Origin: Acidobacteriota bacterium
Lineage (GTDB): Bacteria; Acidobacteriota; Vicinamibacteria; Vicinamibacterales; CAVVIG01
Assembly (NCBI GenBank): GCA_003222535.1
Contig: QHWJ01000256.1
Location: forward strand, 1 to 44,262
DNA length: 44,262 bases
Direction: 5' to 3'
This document shows positions 15,838 to 23,835 of the stretch, piece after piece (the stretch's first letter is position 1; each line of letters starts with the position of its first letter). The translations under genes were made by a program, and so were the position numbers. Under the pieces are notes generated by a model. The model was given only the letters and a program-made list of their open reading frames with translations, searched no databases and had not been told where the DNA came from.

Positions 15838-17757
15838 TCAGCGGTTCGCGAAAAGCGCCGGCCCCTTGATCTGGCGGATCGCCACTCCTTGACCGGGCCG
15901 CAGCTTCGGTGCCTGCGGATTGGTCACGCAGTTCTTGGCAGGATCGGCGTTAGGCATGCAGGTGTCCGACGCGGTTCCCCAAAATGCGCCGTCGGCCGGC
16001 GAGACGTGCACGTCGAGAAAATCGAACATGCTGCCGCCATCCTGGGCATCGCAGCGGCCGGGACCGCAGTCCCCACGGTGCACAGGGTCGTTCTTGTCAT
16101 TCGCGCGCGTCCATGTGAAGGTCGGATTGACATCGAGCGCATTCACCGATACCACGACGTAGATGTTCCAAGGCCGCGTGGCGTCGCTGAAGTCCTGAGA
16201 CTCGCTTCCGGGGAACAGCACAACGATGCGACCCGCATCACCCGCCGCGATCGTAGGAAAGTTGACTTCGTGCACTCCGGGCGGCGCCATCATGATCGGC
16301 GTCGACCAGGTTGCGCCGTGGTCCTTCGAGACCGAAAGGAACGGAAGACGGAACGTTCCATCCTGCCACACGGCGTAGACGTTGTCCGCGCTGTCAACTG
16401 CGAGCGTGACCTCGTGGTCGGCCATCGGCGTGTTGTTGGTGATCTTGACGCGGGTCCAACTAGTGCCTGCGTCGCTGCTGACCGCCACCCACGGCAGCCC
16501 ACAATGGCCTTTTGGCAGAAAGATGCGACCGGTAGTGTCCGCCGCGAGGTGCCCCGTCAGACCGCCGCACACGGTGCCTGCGTTGGGGTCGGCGCCGGTG
16601 AAGGCCGGCGTCGTGGTCGCAAACGTGAGCCCGCCGTTAATGCTCCGGCTGCAGTTGGAGTCGCCCACCTGGTTGTAGCAGAAATACAACATGTTCGGGT
16701 AGCCGAACGTCGTGAAGCCGGGCGGCGGCGGCGCCGTGACAATCGTCTGGTGATCGTTCACCGGCGAGTTGCAGGCGAAAAGCGGAACCGACGTCCAGGT
16801 TGATCCCTCGTCATCGGAGAAGATGGCGTTGGCGCCGCAGGCCAAATTCAGATCAACTGAGAAGACGCGCCCCGTCTTGCCGGCCGGATTCAGACCGACT
16901 GGGTCGACATATACATACGGGTCCAGCGAGAACGGCGGGAATGTCGCCGTGTCCTCGTCGGCGGGAAGGCTCGACGTCAACGACGGCGAGACGGCTTGCC
17001 ACGTGACTCCCTTGTCGGTCGAGCGCATGACAAGCGTGCGAGCGAGACGCTCCGGAAACGTCGCGTTCGGAAAATCGAACGTTGAGGCGGCAAAGAAGGC
17101 CTTGTTGTTCTTGTTGACGCCGATCGTCGGCTCCGCCGCACGGCGGCCGACGTAGTTGAAGCTCGTCTGGAGCTGCGCGACCAGCGGCGCCGACTTCGCG
17201 GGCGTGCTGCTGGGTACGCCAACGAAGGTTGCGGTGAAAGGCACGCCGTTGTACGAGTTCGTCTGCTGATCGGTACGCGCATTGCCGATCGCGGCGAATC
17301 CCACGTACGTGCCACCGGGAACCACGACAAACGGCTGCACGACGACGGTGTAGGTCCCGGCAGGCGGGTTGTTCAGCACGAGCTCCTCGATGCCGCCGGA
17401 CGTGCCGGAGCTCGCGATCGTATTGCCACTCGGGTCGCGCACGAACAGATCGATGTCGTCGGTGGGGGCGGCCTGGTCGGTGGCGTTCGCGGCCGTGACT
17501 CGGATCGTGACGACGAAGTCCTTCTTCGGCGGCACGATAGCGAGCGCGAACCGATCGCAGGTCGGGTCGATGCCGCCGGCGCTGAAGCAGCTCAGCGGGT
17601 TCGGCGCAGTCCACGCTCGGCCGGCCCACGTGATCGTGGGCGAATCAGCAGAGATGGCGCCGCCCGAGGGCGTCGCCGCTATGAGCCGATGAACCGCGAT
17701 GATCGTCATCACGAGCAGTGTCACGACCGCGACAAGGGCAGTAGCGATTCTGTTCAT
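15838..17757 (-). CDS. Exported BNR/Asp-box repeat (sialidase-like propeller) protein
   Basis: Secreted protein of about 639 residues. An N-terminal signal or signal-anchor (about 5-27) is followed by a domain like a bacterial pre-peptidase C-terminal sandwich (about 60-170; IDLFVRDPSGNTIASSG ... AGTYTVVVQPF). A beta-propeller follows with five Asp-box motifs: STDKGVTWQ, SDDEGSTWTS, SINGGLTF, SSDAGTSWT and SKDHGATWS. Asp boxes mark sialidases and other propellers, but the arginine triad of true sialidases cannot be assigned by eye, so hydrolase activity is uncertain. An alternative ATG at 17778 would add seven residues (MRKRVRN). It lies 5 nt downstream of a truncated kinase reading frame on the same strand. 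Confidence 0.83.
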   Translation of the reverse strand: MNRIATALVAVVTLLVMTIIAVHRLIAATPSGGAISADSPTITWAGRAWTAPNPLSCFSAGGIDPTCDRFALAIVPPKKDFVVTIRVTAANATDQAAPTDDIDLFVRDPSGNTIASSGTSGGIEELVLNNPPAGTYTVVVQPFVVVPGGTYVGFAAIGNARTDQQTNSYNGVPFTATFVGVPSSTPAKSAPLVAQLQTSFNYVGRRAAEPTIGVNKNNKAFFAASTFDFPNATFPERLARTLVMRSTDKGVTWQAVSPSLTSSLPADEDTATFPPFSLDPYVYVDPVGLNPAGKTGRVFSVDLNLACGANAIFSDDEGSTWTSVPLFACNSPVNDHQTIVTAPPPPGFTTFGYPNMLYFCYNQVGDSNCSRSINGGLTFATTTPAFTGADPNAGTVCGGLTGHLAADTTGRIFLPKGHCGLPWVAVSSDAGTSWTRVKITNNTPMADHEVTLAVDSADNVYAVWQDGTFRLPFLSVSKDHGATWSTPIMMAPPGVHEVNFPTIAAGDAGRIVVLFPGSESQDFSDATRPWNIYVVVSVNALDVNPTFTWTRANDKNDPVHRGDCGPGRCDAQDGGSMFDFLDVHVSPADGAFWGTASDTCMPNADPAKNCVTNPQAPKLRPGQGVAIRQIKGPALFANR

Positions 17758-17762
17758 GTTCC

Positions 17763-18116
17763 TTACTCTCTTTCGCATAGCACGCACACGAAGGCGACCG
17801 CGGAGCAATAGTCGAGCCACGACGTGCACGAGTCTCGGCTGCCACCTCTTTCCGCGGCACGGAAGGCGATTGAGTCGACGTAGGTCCGAATGTCGCTCAA
17901 GTCCGATCGGGTCAACGGCGCGACACCCTCGATCGCCGGCCCCTGCATGATGGCCTGGGCGTCGCTCGCATACTTGAGAAGTGATTCGACCTCGCGCTGC
18001 AGCGCTTCGTCACCGGCGCAAGCGAGGCGCAGAAACTGCGCGCGCTCGGCTTCGTCGCGCGCGAGCGCGTCGTGATGGATCCGCTCGACGTGCTGCCAGC
18101 GATGGGGACTGGTCAC
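17763..18116 (-). pseudogene. N-terminal stub of an acidobacterial-type Ser/Thr protein kinase
   Basis: A GTG-started frame of 117 codons opens with WQHVERIHHDALARDEAERA and continues FLRLACAGDEALQREVESLL, the recognisable N-terminal extension of membrane Ser/Thr kinases in Acidobacteriota (usually WxxVExLFHxAL...EREAFLxxAC). After about residue 78 the similarity ends: there is no glycine-rich loop, VAIK lysine or HRD motif, and the frame finishes in an unrelated cysteine-rich tail. I read it as the remnant of a kinase whose catalytic part was deleted, with the BNR gene now directly behind. It could still be translated as a small protein. Confidence 0.55.
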
Positions 18117-18538
18117 GCGATTCTCATCACCTTGCCGCAGGGGCGGACGGGTGTGTCCGCCCCGGGGGCCGACATCCTATCTCGTCTCGAATTCGAAGGT
18201 ATGCGTCATCGGAGATGGGGATTGTAAGGCCGAATGGCGGGGCCCGACCAGTGCCTGCGGCCAACCCATGGGGGTGCCTGCCATGAGCGCGCACACGTGT
18301 CTGAGAGTGCTCCAAGGCTCTACGCCAACCATGCGGTAGGCGTGATTTTGAAGCACCAGATCCGCTTCGGTCGTTGGCAGGAGTTGCCGCGCGATGTGCG
18401 CCCGGGTCCACGCCGAACGCGGCTCGCACCGTTGCGCACGCCAGTGGGGCTGCACGATTGCCCTCGATCGCGCCGACGCCGGCCGATGACACCTCGACGT
18501 CGCGGAGGACGCCTATCGACGGGTGTCTTCACTTCCTA
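18117..18538. other. Gap without a recognisable gene
   Basis: Between the kinase stub and the second receptor gene I see no convincing coding region. Short open frames exist on both strands, but none has a family signature, good start or consistent codon bias. It is probably what remains after the deletion that removed the kinase. Confidence 0.5.
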
Positions 18539-18611
18539 GCCGAAACGTCTTCGCTCCGGCCGCGAAGCGCACGTTGATTCTCACCTCGGTCGGAATACTG
18601 GCGGAGCACAC
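18539..18611 (+). repeat. Dispersed 73-bp repeat, copy 1
   Basis: Begins with a small stem (CTTCGC ... GCGAAG) and continues GATTCTCAC...CGGTCG.AATA..GGCGGAG.ACACC. It aligns with 37232-37309 and, in part, with 38421-38465, where it sits beside an integrase remnant. It may be a sub-terminal piece of that mobile element. Confidence 0.65.
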
Positions 18612-18614
18612 CCG

Positions 18615-18620
18615 TATAAT
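18615..18620 (+). promoter_or_regulatory. Candidate -10 box for the second receptor gene
   Basis: A perfect TATAAT lies at the edge of the dispersed repeat, about 98 nt upstream of the receptor ATG. No good -35 hexamer is visible at 16-18 nt, so this is only a candidate. Confidence 0.3.
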
Positions 18621-18717
18621 GCTCTTCGGCTATCCGTCCATCTGAGCACAGAGAGAAGAACGAGGGAAGTCAATGCGTTCGTGAAACGGGCCGGCAGATC
18701 TGGCTCATGGAGGGCAT

Positions 18718-21700
18718 ATGCGTCACCCGATCCGTCTGATGGTTTGCGTCGTAGTGATCCTCCTGGTCTCGATCACGACGACGTGGGCTCAGGCAACCGC
18801 GCAGATCAACGGGACCGTCGCGGACTCGAGCGGCGGCATCCTGCCGGGCGCGACCGTCGTGGTACTCTCCGGCTTCCGCACGTATGTGCGCACCGGTATC
18901 GTGCTGCAGGTCAACAGCAATCCGGTGATCCCCGTGACGCTGCAGATCGGCGCGATCGGGGAAACGATAACCGTGACATCGGCCGCACCGCTCGTCGAGA
19001 CGCGCAACCCCGCCGTCGGACAGGTCATCAACAACGAGCAAGTCCAGGCGCTGCCGCTCGAGGGCCGCAACGTGGCCTCCCTCGTCCTCCTGGCTGGCGG
19101 GGCGGTGGATACGGGCAACCCCTCGAGCCGCAGTCTGACCCAGAGCCGCGGCATCGCGGTCGCCGGCGGCCAGCAGTTCGGTGTGCAGTATCTGTTGGAC
19201 GGCGCGATGCACAACAACTGGTATGACGGCGTCAACCTGCCGCTGCCTTTCCCCGACGCGATGCAGGAGTTCAGCGTGGAGACCAGCTCGCAGAACGCGC
19301 AGAACGGCGTCAAGGCGGGCGGCACGGTCAGCGTCGCGACGAAGGCAGGCACGAACCTGTTCCACGGTGACGTGTTCGAGTTCGCGCGCCACCATCGCTT
19401 CAACGCGACCGCCCCGTTTGCCGCGATCAGCGCCACCACGGGCGAGCGCACCAGCGATGGTCTGGTACGGAACCAGTTCGGTGGCGTGCTGGGCGGACCG
19501 ATTGTCCAGAACAAGATCTTCTTTTTCGGCGCCTATCAGGGCACGCACGCAACGCAGACGCCAGCCGACATCGTGACGTTCATCCCGACCGCAGCCATGC
19601 TCAACGGCGACTTCTCCACCGTCGCCTCGGCCCAGTGTCGGGCGCAGGGCAACCTCACGCTCCCGGCGGCGTTCGGGTTCGTGAACAACCGGATCGATCC
19701 GGCGCGGCTCAGCCCGGCGGCGGTGAGGATCGCCAGGATGCTCCCCACGACCAACGACCCGTGCGGCCAGATTGCGTATTCGCGTCCAACCAGGCCCCGA
19801 GAGCGCCAGCCGATCGCCCGCGTCGACTGGCAGCTCGACAAGAGTCACTCTTTATTCGTCCGGTACATGCTGTCGACAACCTTTTGGGGGCCGGCATTCG
19901 AGAACGCGAACGGGAATATCCTGGCGGCGACGCTTGGCGGTCGCGACAATACCCAACACTCGCTGGCGATTGGCGACTCAATGGTGTTGAGCAATACGAT
20001 CGTGAACAACGTGCGGCTCTCCGTCAATCGCACGAGCGTCGTGCGGACACACTCGGAGCTCTTCGGGCCGGAAGACGTCGGCATCAAGATGTTCACCTAT
20101 ATTCCGAACTACATGAACATCACCACGACAGGTGCCTTCTCCATCAATACGGGCACGGAGACCTTCTCGTTTTACAAACCGAACACGTACTCCCTTTCCG
20201 ACGACCTGACGATGGTCCGCGGGAATCACCAGTACGGCTTCGGCGGCGCCATGGCCGTGTCCGATTGGAAGACGGAATCGAACATCCGCTCGATGGGTCC
20301 GTTCTCGTTCAGCGGCGGCGTCACCGGCCTGCCGCTCGCCGATTTCCTGCTCGGGCGCGTGTTCGAGTTCCGGGAAGCGACGCCGTTCCGGCAGGACATC
20401 AAGCAGCCGTATTTCGCGCTCTACGGGCAGGATACCTGGCGGGTGTCGTCGAGCGTCACGCTCAACTACGGGGCGCGATGGGAGCCGTGGTTCCCGCAAG
20501 ATAGCGTGGACAGGGCGGTCTACAACTTCGACGTCGAGCGGATGCGGGCGGGGACCCGCAGCACGGTGTACCCGCAGGCACCGGCCGGGCTCTACTATCC
20601 CGGCGACCCGGGATTCCCGGGCAATTCCGGCATGAAGACCGTGTGGTCGAACATCGCGCCTCGGGCGGGCGTTTCGTGGGATCCGAAAGGCGACGGTCGT
20701 ACGTCGCTGCGCGCCGGATACGGCTTGACCGGCGATTTCGTGACCGGCCAGTTCTTCTTCGATTCGCGCTCGGCCCCTCCGTTCGGACTGGAACAGCGTC
20801 TCACCGGCACTCTGCTCGATGACCCGTGGGGTGCGGTTGGCAGGACCAACCCCTATCCGATCTCGGTGGGCGGTGCGGACTACCCCTACAGCGCCGCCTT
20901 GTACCCGCTTTTCATCTCGATGCCCTACGACATCAAGACGACGCGCAATCACAGCTGGAACGTGGCATTTCAGCGGCAGGTCGGCGATAACATGGCGTTC
21001 TCGACGACGTATCTCGGCAACCACATGGTCAACATGTGGGGCGTTGTCGACGGAAACCCGGGCGTGATCCCCGCGGGAGCCACGCCGACAGGCTCGTGCA
21101 CTCTGAAGTTGCCGACCGGCGGCACGCAGACGTTCACCGACTGCTCGACGGCGTCGTTGGATCTCCGCCGGGAGCTCAGCCAGCTGAATCCAGCAGTCGG
21201 GCAGTACTACGGGTACCTCGATTGGATCACTGACGCGGGTTGGCAAACCTACCACGGCCTGCTGCTGTCGTTGCAGCGCCGGTCAGCGAGTGGGATCACG
21301 ACCAGCGCCAACTACACCGTGTCAGCATGCGAAGGCTTGATCAGCCAGGGCCAGGCCCCCCTGAACGTCGCCACGGGGTACATGAAACCGGTGTCGCTGA
21401 TCAATCCGCCCTCAGACGCCGAAACACAAGCGATTTTTGACGAGGACAAGGGGCGGTGCGGCACGTGGCGGAAGCACATCCTCAACCTCAGCGCAAGCGT
21501 CGAGACGCCGCAGTTCACCAACACGGCTGCGCGGGCGCTCGCGTCCGGCTGGCGATTGTCGGGGATCTTTCGCGCAAACTCGGGTAGCCCGCTGACGGTC
21601 ACCACGGGCACCGACCGAGCGCTCTCCGGTATCCAGGCCACCACGCAGCGCGCGAACCAGGTGCTGGACAATCCGTACGGAGACAAGACGATCAACAACT

Positions 21701-21984
21701 GGCTCAATCCGGCGGCGTTCGCCCAGCCGGCGCTGGGCACCTACGGAAACTCCGTACGCAACGCCTTTGATGGTCCGGGACGCAAGGTCGTCGATCTCTC
21801 GCTCGTGCGGTCGTTCCGGTTCCGCAACGGGCGGCACGTCGAGGCGCGCGTCGAGGCGTTCAACGCGTTCAACTGGTTCCTGCTGGACATCCCGAACACC
21901 ACACTCTCCAGCGCGACTTTCGGGCGCATCACATCGTCGGGCGACCCGCGCATCATGCAGTTCGCGGTGAAGTACGAATTCTGA
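18718..21984 (+). CDS. Oar-like TonB-dependent receptor with shortened N-domain
   Basis: Outer-membrane protein of 1088 residues with GGAGG upstream of the ATG and a signal peptide ending in TTTWAQA. The regulatory Ig-like domain starts normally (INGTVADSSGGILPGATVVV) but jumps straight to LSGFRTYVRTG. In the two other receptors of the window about 36 residues (the strands around D.TG.Y...L.PG.Y) lie between these motifs, so this copy carries an in-frame deletion. The plug keeps GRNVASLVLLAGG, LLDGAMHNNWYDG and VSVATKAGTNLFHGD. The barrel ends FAVKYEF, with the C-terminal phenylalanine needed for assembly. It is alone on its strand; structured repeat copy B begins 21 bp after the stop. Confidence 0.9.
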   Translation: MRHPIRLMVCVVVILLVSITTTWAQATAQINGTVADSSGGILPGATVVVLSGFRTYVRTGIVLQVNSNPVIPVTLQIGAIGETITVTSAAPLVETRNPAVGQVINNEQVQALPLEGRNVASLVLLAGGAVDTGNPSSRSLTQSRGIAVAGGQQFGVQYLLDGAMHNNWYDGVNLPLPFPDAMQEFSVETSSQNAQNGVKAGGTVSVATKAGTNLFHGDVFEFARHHRFNATAPFAAISATTGERTSDGLVRNQFGGVLGGPIVQNKIFFFGAYQGTHATQTPADIVTFIPTAAMLNGDFSTVASAQCRAQGNLTLPAAFGFVNNRIDPARLSPAAVRIARMLPTTNDPCGQIAYSRPTRPRERQPIARVDWQLDKSHSLFVRYMLSTTFWGPAFENANGNILAATLGGRDNTQHSLAIGDSMVLSNTIVNNVRLSVNRTSVVRTHSELFGPEDVGIKMFTYIPNYMNITTTGAFSINTGTETFSFYKPNTYSLSDDLTMVRGNHQYGFGGAMAVSDWKTESNIRSMGPFSFSGGVTGLPLADFLLGRVFEFREATPFRQDIKQPYFALYGQDTWRVSSSVTLNYGARWEPWFPQDSVDRAVYNFDVERMRAGTRSTVYPQAPAGLYYPGDPGFPGNSGMKTVWSNIAPRAGVSWDPKGDGRTSLRAGYGLTGDFVTGQFFFDSRSAPPFGLEQRLTGTLLDDPWGAVGRTNPYPISVGGADYPYSAALYPLFISMPYDIKTTRNHSWNVAFQRQVGDNMAFSTTYLGNHMVNMWGVVDGNPGVIPAGATPTGSCTLKLPTGGTQTFTDCSTASLDLRRELSQLNPAVGQYYGYLDWITDAGWQTYHGLLLSLQRRSASGITTSANYTVSACEGLISQGQAPLNVATGYMKPVSLINPPSDAETQAIFDEDKGRCGTWRKHILNLSASVETPQFTNTAARALASGWRLSGIFRANSGSPLTVTTGTDRALSGIQATTQRANQVLDNPYGDKTINNWLNPAAFAQPALGTYGNSVRNAFDGPGRKVVDLSLVRSFRFRNGRHVEARVEAFNAFNWFLLDIPNTTLSSATFGRITSSGDPRIMQFAVKYEF

Positions 21985-22005
21985 TCGGGAGAGAAGAGGG
22001 CCTAG

Positions 22006-22340
22006 AGTACAGAATCTCGTAATTACGGCGACGTATTGATTTGGACAAGCCACGGAGACACTGAGACACAGAGGCGCTCGACGCGGGCGGCCTGCACCGC
22101 AGGCCGCGCCGTGAGGCGCGCCAACCACAAACGAACGACCGGGCCACGGTCCAGTGGTCGTTCGTTTGCGGTTGGCACGCCTCACCCGCCGCTCGGCGGC
22201 GCCGCGTCGAGCGCGCTACCTGCAGCGTGTTCTTCTCCGTGTCTTTGTGTTCTCTGTGGCCAAGTATGTCGTTGTGTTTCTGAAATGGGGCACCAATCGC
22301 CGTCACTAAATACGTCGCCATAATTGTGAAATCGAGTACT
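22006..22340 (+). repeat. Structured palindromic repeat, copy B, with terminal inverted repeats
   Basis: A 335-bp element. Its 32-bp ends (22006-22037 and 22309-22340) are inverted repeats matching at 25 of 32 positions, sharing AGTAC at the tip and GGCGACGTATT at the inner edge. Inside is a long imperfect palindrome: inner arms 22121-22140 and 22156-22175 pair over 19 of 20; side hairpins are GCGGCCTGC/GCAGGCCGC at 22087-22107 and CCGCCG/CGGCGG near 22187-22200; outer arms carry CACGGAGACAC/GTGTCTTTGTG motifs. TAG flanks both ends, a possible 3-bp target duplication. It fills the gap between two convergent genes. No coding capacity. Confidence 0.85.
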
Positions 22341-22373
22341 TAGTCAAGGCGCGGCAACGGACGGGCTCAGGCA

Positions 22374-23825
22374 CTATGACCAAAGACCCATGACGGGCGT
22401 CCCTTTCACCAATTCGCGGGGTTGATTGAGGTGATTGCGGATCTCCATGTCCGGGTCGAGCCCCAGCGCGAAATAAACCGTCGCCAGCAAGTCCGCCGGA
22501 TGAACCGGCTTCTCTTTGGGCGAAGAAGCCGTCGCGTCGGATTCTCCATATTGCGATCCGCGCGCGATGCCGGCTCCCGCCACGACCGCGCTGTAGCAAT
22601 ACGGCCAGTGGTCGCGGCCGTCGGGAGAGTTGGAATTGCCCGACGTCGACACGCCCAACCTCGGACTCCGGCCGAATTCGCCCACTGCGACGACGAGCGT
22701 CTCCTTCAAGAGTCCGCGCTGGTCCAGGTCTTCGAGCAGCGCCGACAGGCCGCGGTCCAGCTTCGGACAATGCAGATTCTTCAAGGGCCGGAAGTTCGCC
22801 GCGTGCGTATCCCAGGCGCTGATCTCCGGATCGCCGTTGGCGACGGAAGGCCAGTTCACCTGTACGAACTTCGTGCCCGCCTCGATCAACCGGCGTGCCA
22901 TGAGCAGGCTCTGCCCGAACGTGTGCATGCCGTAGCGCTCGCGCATGTCGGGCGGTTCTTTCTCCAGGTCCATGGCGTCCCGCGCCTTGCCCGACAGCAC
23001 CAGATCGTAGGCCTTGCCGTAGTACTCGTCCACGGCGTAGTCCTTCAAGGCTTTCTGCAGGTCCGGCATTGAACCGTTGACGCCTTTCAGCAGCTCGAAG
23101 CGGTCCTTCAGGCGTTCCGGCGGAATGTCCTTGCGCAGCGACAGATCCTCCAGCTTCACCGGTTTGGCCGGGTCCTGATACATGCGATACGGATCATAGG
23201 CTTTGCCCAGGAACCCGGCGCTGCCGCCCTTGCCGATAATTCCGGACTCCTGCAACGGGCGCGGCAGTTCGACGAAGGGCAGCACCGGATCGGTCGGCGG
23301 CTTCAGCTTCGACACCTGACTTCCAGCCGTCGGAAAGTCGGCGGGAGAGGGCGGCTCGAGCTGGCCCGAGGGCGAAACCTTGTCGGGCGGATAACCGGTC
23401 AGCATCTGGTAGATCGCCGCAGTGTGGTTGAACAGGCCGTTCGGCGTATAGCTCATCGAACGAATCAACGTGGCCTTGTCCAGATGCTGCGCCATCATCG
23501 GCATGTGCTCGCCGATCCAGGTGCCGGGGATCCTGGTCTTGATGGGTTTGAACTCCCCGCGAATGTTCGACGGCGCATCGGGCTTGGGATCCCAGATATC
23601 GATGTGCGACGGCCCGCCCTGCAGGAAGATCATCACCACGCTCTTGGCCGACTCCCAGCCGCGCGCGCCGGCGTATTTGCTGGCCGCGCCAGCGTGGGCC
23701 TGGTCGCGCCAGAAGAAGAAGTGCGGAAGACTCAGGCCCATCATGCCGATGGAGCCGATGCGGAGCAGTTCGCGCCGGGTGGGTCCCTCGCAGTTGCAAC
23801 CGCGATGTCCGGGAAGATTCAGCAT
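22374..23825 (-). CDS. DUF1501 family exported protein
   Basis: Protein of 483 residues in the DUF1501 family, which belongs to the alkaline phosphatase/sulfatase superfamily. A Tat signal is evident (TRRELLRIGSIGMMGLSL). Family landmarks are VVMIFLQGGPSHIDIWDPKP, SMSYTPNGLFNHTAAIYQMLTG, WDTHAANF, VVAVGEFGRSPRLG and GRDHWPYCYSAVVAGAGI. The ATG at 23825 was chosen for an AGGA site just upstream and the conserved start MLNLPGHRGCNCEGPTRREL. DUF1501 genes almost always follow a DUF1549/DUF1553 gene, as here, with 10 nt between them. The pair is typical of Planctomycetota and Acidobacteriota and is linked to exported polysaccharide or cytochrome modules; the reaction is unknown. Confidence 0.93.
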   Translation of the reverse strand: MLNLPGHRGCNCEGPTRRELLRIGSIGMMGLSLPHFFFWRDQAHAGAASKYAGARGWESAKSVVMIFLQGGPSHIDIWDPKPDAPSNIRGEFKPIKTRIPGTWIGEHMPMMAQHLDKATLIRSMSYTPNGLFNHTAAIYQMLTGYPPDKVSPSGQLEPPSPADFPTAGSQVSKLKPPTDPVLPFVELPRPLQESGIIGKGGSAGFLGKAYDPYRMYQDPAKPVKLEDLSLRKDIPPERLKDRFELLKGVNGSMPDLQKALKDYAVDEYYGKAYDLVLSGKARDAMDLEKEPPDMRERYGMHTFGQSLLMARRLIEAGTKFVQVNWPSVANGDPEISAWDTHAANFRPLKNLHCPKLDRGLSALLEDLDQRGLLKETLVVAVGEFGRSPRLGVSTSGNSNSPDGRDHWPYCYSAVVAGAGIARGSQYGESDATASSPKEKPVHPADLLATVYFALGLDPDMEIRNHLNQPRELVKGTPVMGLWS

Positions 23826-23835
23826 TGTCCGTTCC

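Noticed and set aside
18177-18455. Minus-strand frame with a stretch ADLVLQNHAYRMVGVEP resembling the G..l.lnG..y.vvGV.P motif of MacB/ADOP permeases
   Set aside because: The resemblance covers about 17 residues only and nothing before or after fits the family; too weak to call a remnant.
19978-21255. Minus-strand open frame of about 425 codons inside the second receptor gene
   Set aside because: Antisense shadow with arginine-rich composition and no recognisable motif; the plus-strand receptor is clear.
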